From assembly GCF_041197575.1 (NCBI RefSeq), contig NZ_JBDKXB010000002.1, positions 1 through 64,000 on the forward strand: 64,000 bases of DNA, read 5' to 3'. This DNA is from Thioalkalicoccus limnaeus. GTDB lineage: Bacteria; Pseudomonadota; Gammaproteobacteria; Chromatiales; Chromatiaceae. Below the pieces are notes generated by a model that made no database searches, had not been told where the DNA came from, and saw nothing but the letters and a program-made list of their open reading frames with translations. Below, one piece after another: positions 53,876-63,730 of the stretch (its first letter is position 1; each line of letters begins with the position of its first letter). A program made the translations under genes and the position numbers.

Positions 53876-53918
53876 TTCCTTTGTGTTCCGTCGCTTGTCG
53901 CGACGGAACACAAAGGAA
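53876..53918. repeat. Perfect 19-bp inverted repeat with 5-base loop
   Basis: Arms TTCCTTTGTGTTCCGTCGC and GCGACGGAACACAAAGGAA flank TTGTC with no mismatch. The symmetry stops abruptly at both outer ends. No T-tract follows. It could be a strong bidirectional terminator, a mobile hairpin element of the REP/MITE type, or a protein-binding site. It lies 151 bases upstream of the PAS-GGDEF start. Confidence 0.9.
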
Positions 53919-54069
53919 CACGGTGAGGCGCCTACCCTGCACGCGAAGTGCTGAATCGTCCCGCACTTCCCTGCGCCGTTCTCTTTTGCGGGCGGCGCGT
54001 GTCGTCAGGGGCGCCTCTCGACTTCGGCGCCGCGCATCGCCCCGGCGCGGTGCTACGCTAGGGTTCCCG

Positions 54070-56523
54070 ATGGTGCGAGGCATCCGCTGCATGGGCAACG
54101 AGTCCCGATTTCGTCTTCTCGTCCTGGAGTTGCGCGACTTGGACTCGGCCGACGTCGGCCCATTCCTCTGGTCGTCGTGTGGGTCGGCCGTGTCGGCGCC
54201 GCGACCGAATGGCGTGTGGGAACCGGTCCTGGTCGGTTCGCTGGAGCAGATGGAGAGTGCCTTGCGCTCTGCCGAGCAGGCTTCGGAGCCCTTTTCGTTG
54301 GCCATCATTCTTGACGCGAAGGCCACCGCCGCGCTGACCGCTAGCGATCGCCTCCACCGCCTCGCGCCGACACTGCGCCAGGTGTTGATCCTTGGGCCAA
54401 AGGCCCCGCCGCCCAGCCTATCGAGCAGTGCAGGGCCGATCACGATCCTGCGTGAGCCCGTGGATCCGCAGGTCCTCGATTCGCTCCTCGATCTCGCCCT
54501 CGATGCTTGCGCGGCGGAGCGGAAACTCGCGACCTTGACCGCCAACCTGCCGGGCATGGCTTACCGTTGTCTGGGAGATGCGCGTTTCAGTCTGATCTAC
54601 GCCAGCGATGGCGCCGAGGCCTTGACCGGTGCCACGGCCGAGCAGCTATTGGCTGGCGAGGGGCGTGGTTTTGGTTTTGTCGAGCTGATCCATCCCGACG
54701 ACCGGGCGGCGGTCTTGGATCAGGTTCGTGCGGCCTGTCAGGATCGGAGCCCATTCGAGATCACATACCGGATCGTCCGCACGGATGGGGCGGTGCGGTG
54801 GGTGTGGGAGCGTGGTCGGTCGGTATCACCGGTCGATGTCGCCCCGCCGGTTCTCGATGGCTTCATCACCGACATCCACAACCTGAAGATGGCTCAGAGC
54901 GCGCTGCGCGACAGTGAAGAGGGTTTCCGGTCATTTCTCGATCAGGTGCCCGGTGGTGCCTTCATCAAGGACGCTGAAAGTCGTCTGATTTATGCCAATG
55001 CCTGGTATCTGGAGCAGCTCGGCAAGGCTCGCGGAGAGGTGCTGGAGCGTCCCCCGGAGACCTATCTGCCGGCGGATCTGGCAGGAGCGTTGCGCGATGA
55101 AGACCGGCAGGTAATGACGGCGCGGTGCGCGCTCACCTTCGAGCGGGAATGGTCCGGTCCTCGCGGCCGGCGTCGCTATCTCGTCACCAAGGTGCCGTTG
55201 CCGAGCGATGGCGGGCCGCTCCGGATCGCCGGGCTGGCGATGGATATCACCGACCAGAGGGACCTGCGGGAGCACCTGAATCTATTCCAGTATGCACTCG
55301 ATCACGTAACCGATTGCGCCTTTCTCGTCGACGCCGAAGGCAGGCTCCATTATGTCAACTTGGGGGCCTGCCGTGCGCTCGGCTACGATCGGGACGTCCT
55401 GCTGAAGATGGTCGTTTCGGACATCGACCCCTATCTGCTGCCGGAACGTTGGCTCGAGATCTGGGAACAGTTGCGCGACACAGGATCGGAGATCATCGAA
55501 TCCCTGTACCAACGCGCCGATGGAAGCCTGATGCCAGTCGAGGTGAATGCGAGTTTCGTCACCCACCAGGACGGCGAGTTCGTTCTGGCCCTAGCCCGCG
55601 ATCTCAGCGAGCGGCAGGCGATCGAGCAGAAGCGGCGGCAGTCGGACGCCGCGTTCGAGAACTCTGCCGATGGCATCCTGATCACCGACCCGCGGACGCG
55701 GATCCTGTCCGTCAACCGAGCCTTTAGCGAGATCACTGGTTACGGTACCCAGGAGGTGCAAGGCCAGACACCGAGTCTGTTGCGCTCCGGTCGTCATGAT
55801 GCCGCCTTCTTCGCGGCGATGTGGGCGAGCATCGAGCAGCAAGGGCGTTGGCAGGGCGAGGTATGGAACCGCCGTAAGGACGGCAGCCTTTATCCGGCGC
55901 GTCTGACGATCACCGCCGTTCGTGACCGAATGGGTGTCTTGCGCAATTATGTTGGCGTCTTGTCCGATATCACGGCAATAAAACGGTCCCAGCAGGAACT
56001 GGAGCGCCTGGCGCACCACGACCTACTCACTGGTTTGCCGAATCGGCTGTTGTTCGATGCTCGCCTGATCCATGCACTGGAGCGGGCCCGTCGCGATCGG
56101 CAACGCGTGATCCTGTTCTTTCTCGATCTGGATCATTTCAAGGAGGTCAACGATTCCCAGGGCCACCTGGCCGGTGACGAGTTGCTGCGGCAGGTCGCGG
56201 AGCGCTTGACCGGAGCCTTGCGGAAAGACGATACCGTGGCGCGCCTGGGTGGCGACGAATTCGCGGTGATCCTCGAGCGAGTCAGTACGGATGAGGAGGT
56301 CGCGCGGTTGGCCGGCAAGTTGGTCGAGGTCCTTCGTCGGCCGTTCGACATCGCCGGTCACGTGACCTCGATCGGGACGAGCTTGGGTATTGCGCGATAC
56401 CCCGATGATGGATCAGACGCGAGCGTGCTCTTGCGGTGCGCCGATTCAGCGATGTATGGCGCGAAGAACGAGGGGCGCAACACCTTTCGTTTCTTCGGAG
56501 AGCATCGACCGGCTTCTCGCTAG
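54070..56523 (+). CDS. Multi-PAS diguanylate cyclase
   Basis: An 817-residue protein. An N-terminal region of about 150 residues has no clear domain (receiver-like tail ITILREPVDPQVLDSLLDLAL). Four PAS modules follow at about 160-275, 285-400, 410-520 and 525-645; the first ends in a PAC-like DGFITDIHNLK and the last contains ADGILITDPRTRILSVNRAFSEITGYG. A GGDEF domain closes the protein with active RLGGDEFAVIL and an I-site RKDD. No EAL domain. The last PAS-GGDEF segment closely resembles that of the GGDEF-EAL protein 4 kb upstream. Start is uncertain: ATG 54070 (AGGG upstream) or ATG 54091. Confidence 0.87.
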   Translation: MVRGIRCMGNESRFRLLVLELRDLDSADVGPFLWSSCGSAVSAPRPNGVWEPVLVGSLEQMESALRSAEQASEPFSLAIILDAKATAALTASDRLHRLAPTLRQVLILGPKAPPPSLSSSAGPITILREPVDPQVLDSLLDLALDACAAERKLATLTANLPGMAYRCLGDARFSLIYASDGAEALTGATAEQLLAGEGRGFGFVELIHPDDRAAVLDQVRAACQDRSPFEITYRIVRTDGAVRWVWERGRSVSPVDVAPPVLDGFITDIHNLKMAQSALRDSEEGFRSFLDQVPGGAFIKDAESRLIYANAWYLEQLGKARGEVLERPPETYLPADLAGALRDEDRQVMTARCALTFEREWSGPRGRRRYLVTKVPLPSDGGPLRIAGLAMDITDQRDLREHLNLFQYALDHVTDCAFLVDAEGRLHYVNLGACRALGYDRDVLLKMVVSDIDPYLLPERWLEIWEQLRDTGSEIIESLYQRADGSLMPVEVNASFVTHQDGEFVLALARDLSERQAIEQKRRQSDAAFENSADGILITDPRTRILSVNRAFSEITGYGTQEVQGQTPSLLRSGRHDAAFFAAMWASIEQQGRWQGEVWNRRKDGSLYPARLTITAVRDRMGVLRNYVGVLSDITAIKRSQQELERLAHHDLLTGLPNRLLFDARLIHALERARRDRQRVILFFLDLDHFKEVNDSQGHLAGDELLRQVAERLTGALRKDDTVARLGGDEFAVILERVSTDEEVARLAGKLVEVLRRPFDIAGHVTSIGTSLGIARYPDDGSDASVLLRCADSAMYGAKNEGRNTFRFFGEHRPASR

Positions 56524-56545
56524 CCCCTCGCGCGGGCGCCGATGA

Positions 56546-56621
<76 letters not shown>

Positions 56622-56738
56622 TATATCGCAATCGCGTTGCCAACTCTCCCGTCCGGATCTCGGTCCGGCTGGTCGGTGGCATCTCGGGCGGTGCCAACTA
56701 ACGCAAGCCGGGTCGAGCAATCAAGGCGTCCGCTGCGC

Positions 56739-58574
<1,836 letters not shown>

Positions 58575-58621
58575 GGGATACCTTGAGAAGCTAGGGGCAC
58601 GGATGATGGGGGAAACTCATT

Positions 58622-58630
58622 ATTATAGCA
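58622..58630 (-). promoter_or_regulatory. Extended -10 promoter upstream of rpoD
   Basis: On the minus strand TGCTATAAT is a perfect extended -10 (TGnTATAAT) in an AT-rich patch of the dnaG-rpoD gap, 48 bases before the rpoD start. No -35 match is visible, as expected for extended -10 promoters. It would let rpoD be expressed apart from the operon. Confidence 0.6.
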
Positions 58631-58671
58631 TATGCTGATCGTCGGATCGGTGCGCGGTGTGGGTGCCCGGG

Positions 58672-60399
58672 CTAGTCCCGCGCGAGCAAGCCCCGGCGAA
58701 TGCGTTCCTTGTCGGCCTCGCTCCATTGCGACGGTCGTCCCCGGTCAAAGAGTCGTTGCGTCTCGAGCTCCCGCGCCTGCCGATTCAGAAGTTGGATTGC
58801 CCCGCGTAGTTCGGCGGCGAATCCGTCGCTGGGGATGTGTTCGATCAGGGTCGGATCGCAAAGGCGGCCGAGATACTGGCCGTCTTCGGTGTCCCTCCAG
58901 CGCTCCGCGAGTGACGCCATCGTGGAATGTGGGTATCGATCAAGGGTTTCAAGTAACCTGGCGAGTAGTGCCGTGCCAGGGTTTTCCAGCGTGCGCCAGT
59001 CGTCGGGCATTCGTCGCGCTTCGTCTGCCAGGTCTGGCTGGTGCAAGATCAGGGCGATGGCTAGGCGGGTCGGGGTCAGCGTCGGCGTTTTGGTCGGGCG
59101 GATCCGTTGCCGACGCGGTGCGGCTGGCGCGGTTCGAACCGAGCGCAGGCCGACGCGGTTCGCCAGTTCTTCGCTGAGGAGTTGCTTGAACGTGCCATTC
59201 GGGATGCGTTCGATCAGTGGCTTGGCGAGCGAGTCGAGCCGCGCTCGGCCTTCGCGGGTGCCGAGATCCACCTGGCTCGTCAGGTGCTGGAACAAGAAAT
59301 CCGAAAGCAGCTGGGACCCGGCGAGCCGTTGTTCGAAGGCATCGCGCCCAATGCCTCGGATCAGCGTGTCGGGATCCTCGCCATCTGGGAGAAACAGGAA
59401 GCGGATCGGTTGCTGGCCCCCGGCGTGAGGGAGTGCGGTTTGCAGGGCCTTCCAGGCGGCTTCCCGGCCGGCGCGGTCGCCATCGAAACAGAAGACGAGT
59501 TCCGACGTATTTCGCAGCAGGCGGCGCAGATGGTCCGGTGTCGTGGCCGTGCCGAGCGTGGCGACGACGCGCGGGAGCCCAAACTGGGCCAGCGCGATGG
59601 CATCCAGGTAGCCTTCGACGACCAGTAGCGGGAATTCGTCGCGTGCCTGGCTGGCCTCGTACAGCCCATAGAGCTCGCGCCCCTTGTGAAAGACGGGCGT
59701 TTCCGGTGAGTTCAGATACTTGGGTTTTTCATCGCCGATCGCTCGGCCGCCGAAGCCGATCACCCGACCGCGTTGATCGCGGATCGGGAACATGATGCGG
59801 TCGCGAAAGCGGTCATAACGTCGGCCGTCCTGGTCAACCACGAGCCCTGCCGCGTGCAGGCCGTCACGGTCTGTTTGGCGCTGGCCGAGACGGTCGAGCA
59901 GGAAGCTCCATCCGGGAGGCGCATAGCCGATGTCGAAGCGGGTGAGCACCTCCTCGGTGAGGCCGCGTTGGGACAGGTAGTCCCGGGCGCGGCCGGCCGT
60001 CGGATGGTCGCTGAGCTGGCGACGGTACAGGCTGGCCGCCTCGGCGAGGATCGCGAGGAGCGGAGACGGATCTGGTCCATGGTCGCCGGCCCGCCCGTCG
60101 CCGGGGACCTCCAGGCCGGCCATCTGCGCCAGTTCCTCGACGGCGTCGCGGAAACCCAGCCGCTCGTATTCCATCAAGAAGCTGATCGCAGTGCCGTGGG
60201 CGCCGCATCCGAAGCAGTGATAGAACTGTTTGTCGGGACTGACGGTGAACGATGGGGTCCGCTCGTCGTGGAACGGGCAGCAGGCCTGGTAGTCCCTTCC
60301 GGCCTTGCGCAGCGCCGGCACGCGGCGCTTGATCAGCTCGACGATGTCGGTTCGCGCGACCAGGTCGTCGATGAAGGACTGAGGAATTCTGCCGGCCAT
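58672..60399 (-). CDS. dnaG: DNA primase DnaG
   Basis: A 575-residue primase. It has an N-terminal CHC2 zinc finger (CCPFHDERTPSFTVSPDKQFYHCFGCGAHG), an RNA-polymerase domain with IGFGGRAIGDEKPKYLNSPETPVFHKG, a TOPRIM domain (LLVVEGYLDAIALAQFGL, VFCFDGDRAGREAAWKAL), and a C-terminal helicase-binding domain. It synthesises replication primers with DnaB. It lies between yqeY and rpoD in the macromolecular-synthesis operon. Confidence 0.97.
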   Translation of the reverse strand: MAGRIPQSFIDDLVARTDIVELIKRRVPALRKAGRDYQACCPFHDERTPSFTVSPDKQFYHCFGCGAHGTAISFLMEYERLGFRDAVEELAQMAGLEVPGDGRAGDHGPDPSPLLAILAEAASLYRRQLSDHPTAGRARDYLSQRGLTEEVLTRFDIGYAPPGWSFLLDRLGQRQTDRDGLHAAGLVVDQDGRRYDRFRDRIMFPIRDQRGRVIGFGGRAIGDEKPKYLNSPETPVFHKGRELYGLYEASQARDEFPLLVVEGYLDAIALAQFGLPRVVATLGTATTPDHLRRLLRNTSELVFCFDGDRAGREAAWKALQTALPHAGGQQPIRFLFLPDGEDPDTLIRGIGRDAFEQRLAGSQLLSDFLFQHLTSQVDLGTREGRARLDSLAKPLIERIPNGTFKQLLSEELANRVGLRSVRTAPAAPRRQRIRPTKTPTLTPTRLAIALILHQPDLADEARRMPDDWRTLENPGTALLARLLETLDRYPHSTMASLAERWRDTEDGQYLGRLCDPTLIEHIPSDGFAAELRGAIQLLNRQARELETQRLFDRGRPSQWSEADKERIRRGLLARD

Positions 60400-60444
60400 G
60401 CGATAAAGCTAGCAGAATCGGACTGCCTGGGCGCTGCCGTCGGT

Positions 60445-60891
60445 CTAACTCTCGCCAAGCCGTTGTTTGACCAGCCCGCTGACGACGCCCAGATCGGCGC
60501 GCCCTTGAACCTTCGGGCGCAGCTCGGCCATGACCCGCCCCATGTCCTTGACCGACGAAGCGCCGACCGCGGCAATGACCTCCCCGATCAGGCTGGCGAG
60601 GGCCTCGTCGCCGAGGGGCTCGGGCAGATACTCCTGGCAGATCGTGACCTCGTAACGCTCGGCGTCGGCCAAATCTTGGCGCTTGGCCTGCTCGAACTGG
60701 GCGATCGCGTCGCGCCGTTGCTTGACCATCTTGTCTAGCACAGCCAGCGTTTGAGCGTCGTCGAGCAGGATCCGCTCATCGACCTCGCGTTGTTTGACCG
60801 CAGCGAGGATCAGCCGAATGACGCCGAGGCGACGCTTATCGCCGGCTTTCATCGCGGCCTTCATGTCGGACTGGATGCGTTCTTTGATCAT
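60445..60891 (-). CDS. yqeY: GatB/YqeY domain protein
   Basis: A 148-residue helical protein: MIKERIQSDMKAAMKAGDKRRLGVIRLILAAVKQREVDERI and the C-terminal VKDMGRVMAELRPKVQGRADLGVVSGLVKQRL, which resembles the tRNA-binding tail of GatB. Its function is not established. Conserved position between rpsU and dnaG supports the call. The ATG at 60891 was chosen because family proteins start MxLKExIxxDMKxAMK. Confidence 0.93.
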   Translation of the reverse strand: MIKERIQSDMKAAMKAGDKRRLGVIRLILAAVKQREVDERILLDDAQTLAVLDKMVKQRRDAIAQFEQAKRQDLADAERYEVTICQEYLPEPLGDEALASLIGEVIAAVGASSVKDMGRVMAELRPKVQGRADLGVVSGLVKQRLGES

Positions 60892-60934
60892 GGCGATCAG
60901 TTCGGGTCGGATTGGTCGAGCGACGGCGACTGCG

Positions 60935-61150
60935 TCAGTACGGACGTTCCCAGCGGCGGGCTTCGCGTTGGAGTTTCTTATGGTGCCGCTTGACCGCCGC
61001 GGCCTTCTTGCGCTTGCGTTCCGACGTGGGCTTCTCATAGAACTCGCGGCGCCGGACCTCGGCGAGCACGCCGGCCTTTTCGCAGGAGCGCTTGAATCGG
61101 CGCATGGCGACTTCGAAGGGTTCGTTCTCTTTGACGCGGACGCTGGGCAT
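60935..61150 (-). CDS. rpsU: Small-subunit ribosomal protein bS21
   Basis: A 71-residue basic ribosomal protein: MPSVRVKENEPFEVAMRRFKRSCEKAGVLAEVRRREFYEKPTSERKRKKAAAVKRHHKKLQ. It assists initiation on structured mRNAs. It is first in the rpsU-yqeY-dnaG-rpoD operon; yqeY follows after 43 bases. A stem CCCGGAG/CTCCGGG at about 61190-61208 lies in its leader. Confidence 0.97.
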   Translation of the reverse strand: MPSVRVKENEPFEVAMRRFKRSCEKAGVLAEVRRREFYEKPTSERKRKKAAAVKRHHKKLQREARRWERPY

Positions 61151-61219
61151 AGATGATCCTTCAGGGTGAGTTGAGCACGCGGTCCCCGGAGCCACCCTCC
61201 GGGCGAAAAAAGACTCCAA

Positions 61220-61247
61220 AGTATAACCGGGGTCGAGCGAAACGCAA
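61220..61247 (-). promoter_or_regulatory. Candidate sigma-70 promoter of the rpsU operon
   Basis: On the minus strand TTGCGT (61247-61242), a 16-base spacer and TATACT (61225-61220) form a plausible promoter about 70 bases before the rpsU ATG, upstream of the leader hairpin. The -10 matches 5 of 6; the -35 only 3 of 6. Confidence 0.45.
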
Positions 61248-61317
61248 GCTCTGCGCCTTGCCCAATGCCCATCGTTGGTGGCATCGTGTCATTTTGCAGC
61301 TTCCGACGGGTCCTTCG

Positions 61318-62346
61318 ATGAAGGTGCTGGGTATCGAGACCTCGTGCGACGAGACGGGGATTGCGGTGTATCAGGGTGGTCGGGGGTTGGTAGCCCAGGC
61401 CGTCTACAGTCAGACCGATCTCCACAGTGCTTACGGTGGCGTCGTGCCTGAGTTGGCGTCCCGTGATCACGTTCGCAAGATCCTGCCGTTGATTCGACAG
61501 GTGCTGGACGAGGCACGGCTGTCGTCGGCCTCGATCGATGGGGTGGCCTACACGGCCGGGCCGGGGCTGATCGGCGCGCTGTTGGTCGGGGCCGCTGTCG
61601 GGCGGAGCCTCGCCTGGGCCTGGGGGGTCCCGGCGCTCGGTGTGCATCATATGGAGGGTCACCTGCTCGCGCCGCGGCTCGAAACCCCGGCACCGGACTT
61701 CCCGTTCGTCGCGTTGCTGGTCTCGGGTGGTCACACCCAATTGGTCGAGGTGATCGGTGTCGGTCGTTACCGGATGCTCGGCGAGTCCGTCGACGACGCG
61801 GCCGGCGAGGCCTTCGATAAGACGGCCAAGCTGCTCGATTTGCGCTATCCGGGGGGACCCAATCTCGCGCGGCTCGCCGAGCGAGGCGACCCGCGCCGTT
61901 TCCGGTTCCCGCGGCCGATGACCGACCGCCCTGGGCTCGACTTCAGTTTCAGCGGGCTCAAGACCTTCACGTTGCACAAACTGCGCGACGAACTTCCCCG
62001 GGCCGTGGATCCGGATCGAACCCGTGCCGATATCGCTCGGGCGTTCGAAGAGGCGGTTGTCGACACCCTCGTGATCAAATGTCGCCGGGCGCTTCGCGAG
62101 ACCGGTCATCGCCGTTTGGTCCTGGCCGGAGGGGTCAGCGCGAATCGGCGTCTGCGTGAACGGATGGAGCGGGTGATGACCGACGAAGGCAGCGAAGTCT
62201 TCTATCCGCGGCCGGCCTTGTGCACCGATAACGGCGCCATGGTCGCCTATGTCGGTTGGTTGCGGTTGATGGCCGGTCAACAGGAGCCCCTGGCGATCCG
62301 GCCCAGAGCGCGCTGGTCGATGCTCGATCTGCCGCCGTTGCCCTAG
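61318..62346 (+). CDS. tsaD: tRNA N6-adenosine threonylcarbamoyltransferase TsaD
   Basis: A 342-residue ASKHA-fold protein: MKVLGIETSCDETGIAVY, GGVVPELASRDHV, the metal-binding GVHHMEGHLLA (HxxxH), LLVSGGHTQLV, ESVDDAAGEAFDKTAKLL, FSFSGLKT, VLAGGVSANRRLRE and LCTDNGAMVAYVG. With TsaB/E it transfers threonylcarbamoyl to A37 of ANN-decoding tRNAs. It is divergent from rpsU with 167 bases between, the conserved gammaproteobacterial layout. Confidence 0.97.
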   Translation: MKVLGIETSCDETGIAVYQGGRGLVAQAVYSQTDLHSAYGGVVPELASRDHVRKILPLIRQVLDEARLSSASIDGVAYTAGPGLIGALLVGAAVGRSLAWAWGVPALGVHHMEGHLLAPRLETPAPDFPFVALLVSGGHTQLVEVIGVGRYRMLGESVDDAAGEAFDKTAKLLDLRYPGGPNLARLAERGDPRRFRFPRPMTDRPGLDFSFSGLKTFTLHKLRDELPRAVDPDRTRADIARAFEEAVVDTLVIKCRRALRETGHRRLVLAGGVSANRRLRERMERVMTDEGSEVFYPRPALCTDNGAMVAYVGWLRLMAGQQEPLAIRPRARWSMLDLPPLP

Positions 62347-62520
62347 AGTCCCGGCTATGGGGTACGGAGCACAGCGATCCGTTGGCCCCTGAGGCGACGG
62401 CCCTGGTTCGTCGGTTCGGCGTGATTCGCGCGTTTCAGGCTGATTGGGTCGGCCGGGCCTTCATCGCGCATCGCGGCCGCCCGTCCGGGTCGCACCGATC
62501 GGGAGCAAGGGGCCGGCGGC

Positions 62521-62826
62521 TCAATCCTTCCGTGAATCACCCGGTGGCTCGAGCCAGGCCGCCAGGGCCTTGATCAGGGCCTCGGCCTGAGCGCGGCTCG
62601 AAATGTTGAATTTGGACTGTTGGCGGTACTCGCCGCCGCGCTTCTGGTATCTGCGAATCGTGTATTTCTCCGGTCCATAAACCGCTTTGGCGCGGTCCCA
62701 GTCCTGATAGCGGAACAGTATCGTTGTCCAGCTGCCTTTCGAGAGGACCACCTTGTCCAGCTCTTTGACGGTCTCGATACCATCGTCCATGTAGGAAACG
62801 GTCAGGTCTTCCACCCTTTCGGTCAT
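62521..62826 (-). CDS. Hypothetical protein
   Basis: A 101-residue soluble protein I cannot assign: TVSYMDDGIETVKELDKVVLSKGSWTTILFRYQDWDRAKAVYGPEKYTIRRYQKRGGEYRQQSKFNISSRAQAEALIKALAAWL. It has a mixed beta sheet then C-terminal helix and no cysteine. The mid part (SWTTILFRYQDWD..YGPEKYTIRRYQKRGG) reads like a conserved core. It lies 55 bases downstream of the ankyrin lipoprotein on the same strand, so the two may be co-transcribed. Confidence 0.75.
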   Translation of the reverse strand: MTERVEDLTVSYMDDGIETVKELDKVVLSKGSWTTILFRYQDWDRAKAVYGPEKYTIRRYQKRGGEYRQQSKFNISSRAQAEALIKALAAWLEPPGDSRKD

Positions 62827-62881
62827 GGTTCGGTCTCAGTCGTCATCCAGTTAACGGGATCGGGCAGAGGCTGCCCATCCT

Positions 62882-63526
62882 TCAGGAACGGGCGCCATAT
62901 TGCTTGAGCAAGGCGATGATCCCACGCTGACCCTTGGTCTGGGCAATGGCCAGTGGTGTTCGGCCCTCCCGGTCCGGCAGGTTGATGTCGACTCCGGCGC
63001 GGATCAAGCGCGTTGCTTGTTCCAATCGGCCCTGCTCGATCGCTCGGTGCAGGGGGGCGAGCCCATCCTCGTCCAAGGCATCCAGATCGGCACCGCGGCG
63101 AGTCAGGAAGTCTAGAGAGTCGCGACCCGAGACACCCTGTCGAATCAGCGAGAATAGCATGGCCTGCGGATCGAGCGCCGCGCCCTGCCGCACCAGCATC
63201 TCGGCGACTCGGGTTCGGCCGTGGTACAGGGCCGTCTCGAGCGGTGTTCGGTCGGATGAGTCGCGTGCGTCGAGATGGGCTCCGCTGCGGACCAGTTCGC
63301 GCGCGATCGTGACACGCCCCGCATTGGCCGCGACATGCAGCGGGTAGTTGCCGTCCGTGTTCGGCCGGTTGATATCCGTGCCCCAGTACAGGTGGCGGCG
63401 TAACTGATCGAGATCGCCGATGTCGACGGCCCGATCCAGGTTCACCGTCGGACGGGCCGGCTCGCCGCAGCCGGAAAGACCGAGGCTGGTGAGGAGCAAC
63501 AATAGTAACAGGCCCAAAGGATACAT
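62882..63526 (-). CDS. Ankyrin-repeat lipoprotein
   Basis: A 214-residue lipoprotein: signal MYPLGLLLLLLLTSLGLSGC with lipidated Cys20. Then ankyrin repeats: NLDRAVDIGDLDQLRRHLYWGTDINRP, DGNYPLHVAANAGRVTIARELVRSGAHLDAR, DRTPLETALYHGRTRVAEMLVRQGAALDP, a degenerate repeat, DGLAPLHRAIEQGRLEQATRLIRAGVDIN and EGRTPLAIAQTKGQRGIIALLKQYGA. Periplasmic ankyrin proteins usually mediate protein contacts; the partner is unknown. Confidence 0.85.
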   Translation of the reverse strand: MYPLGLLLLLLLTSLGLSGCGEPARPTVNLDRAVDIGDLDQLRRHLYWGTDINRPNTDGNYPLHVAANAGRVTIARELVRSGAHLDARDSSDRTPLETALYHGRTRVAEMLVRQGAALDPQAMLFSLIRQGVSGRDSLDFLTRRGADLDALDEDGLAPLHRAIEQGRLEQATRLIRAGVDINLPDREGRTPLAIAQTKGQRGIIALLKQYGARS

Positions 63527-63730
63527 GGGTACAACCGCTAGGGAGTCGAATAACAGTCGCCGGAGGGCAGGTTGGCAGTGGGTGAGGCCCTGGTCGACTG
63601 GCCGGGCACATGGGTCATGGCCGTCTCTGGCAACATCCGCGCATAGTATGATGGCATGTTTGCCGGTCGCAACCGGCGCAGCCCCGTCGATCGTGGTCGG
63701 CCGATTCCGGACATGCTAATTTAGACGCCT

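Larger units (their letters stand above)
53554..54069. other. Intergenic region with two hairpins
   Basis: 516 bases with no convincing gene. It holds a terminator-like stem right after the H-NS-like gene (53580-53603) and a perfect 19-base inverted repeat (53876-53918). The frame leading into the downstream PAS-GGDEF gene stays open across it but encodes Arg/Ser/Cys-rich sequence, so it is unlikely to be translated. Confidence 0.6.

Noticed and set aside
53719..54069. N-terminal extension of the multi-PAS cyclase
   Set aside because: It spans the perfect inverted repeat and encodes low-complexity Arg/Ser/Cys sequence with no domain match; starts at 54070 or 54091 are better.
61186..61210. 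Intrinsic terminator between tsaD and rpsU
   Set aside because: The CCCGGAG/CTCCGGG stem is followed by A on the plus strand, and on the minus strand its T-run precedes the stem, so neither orientation fits a terminator. It is more likely an rpsU leader structure.
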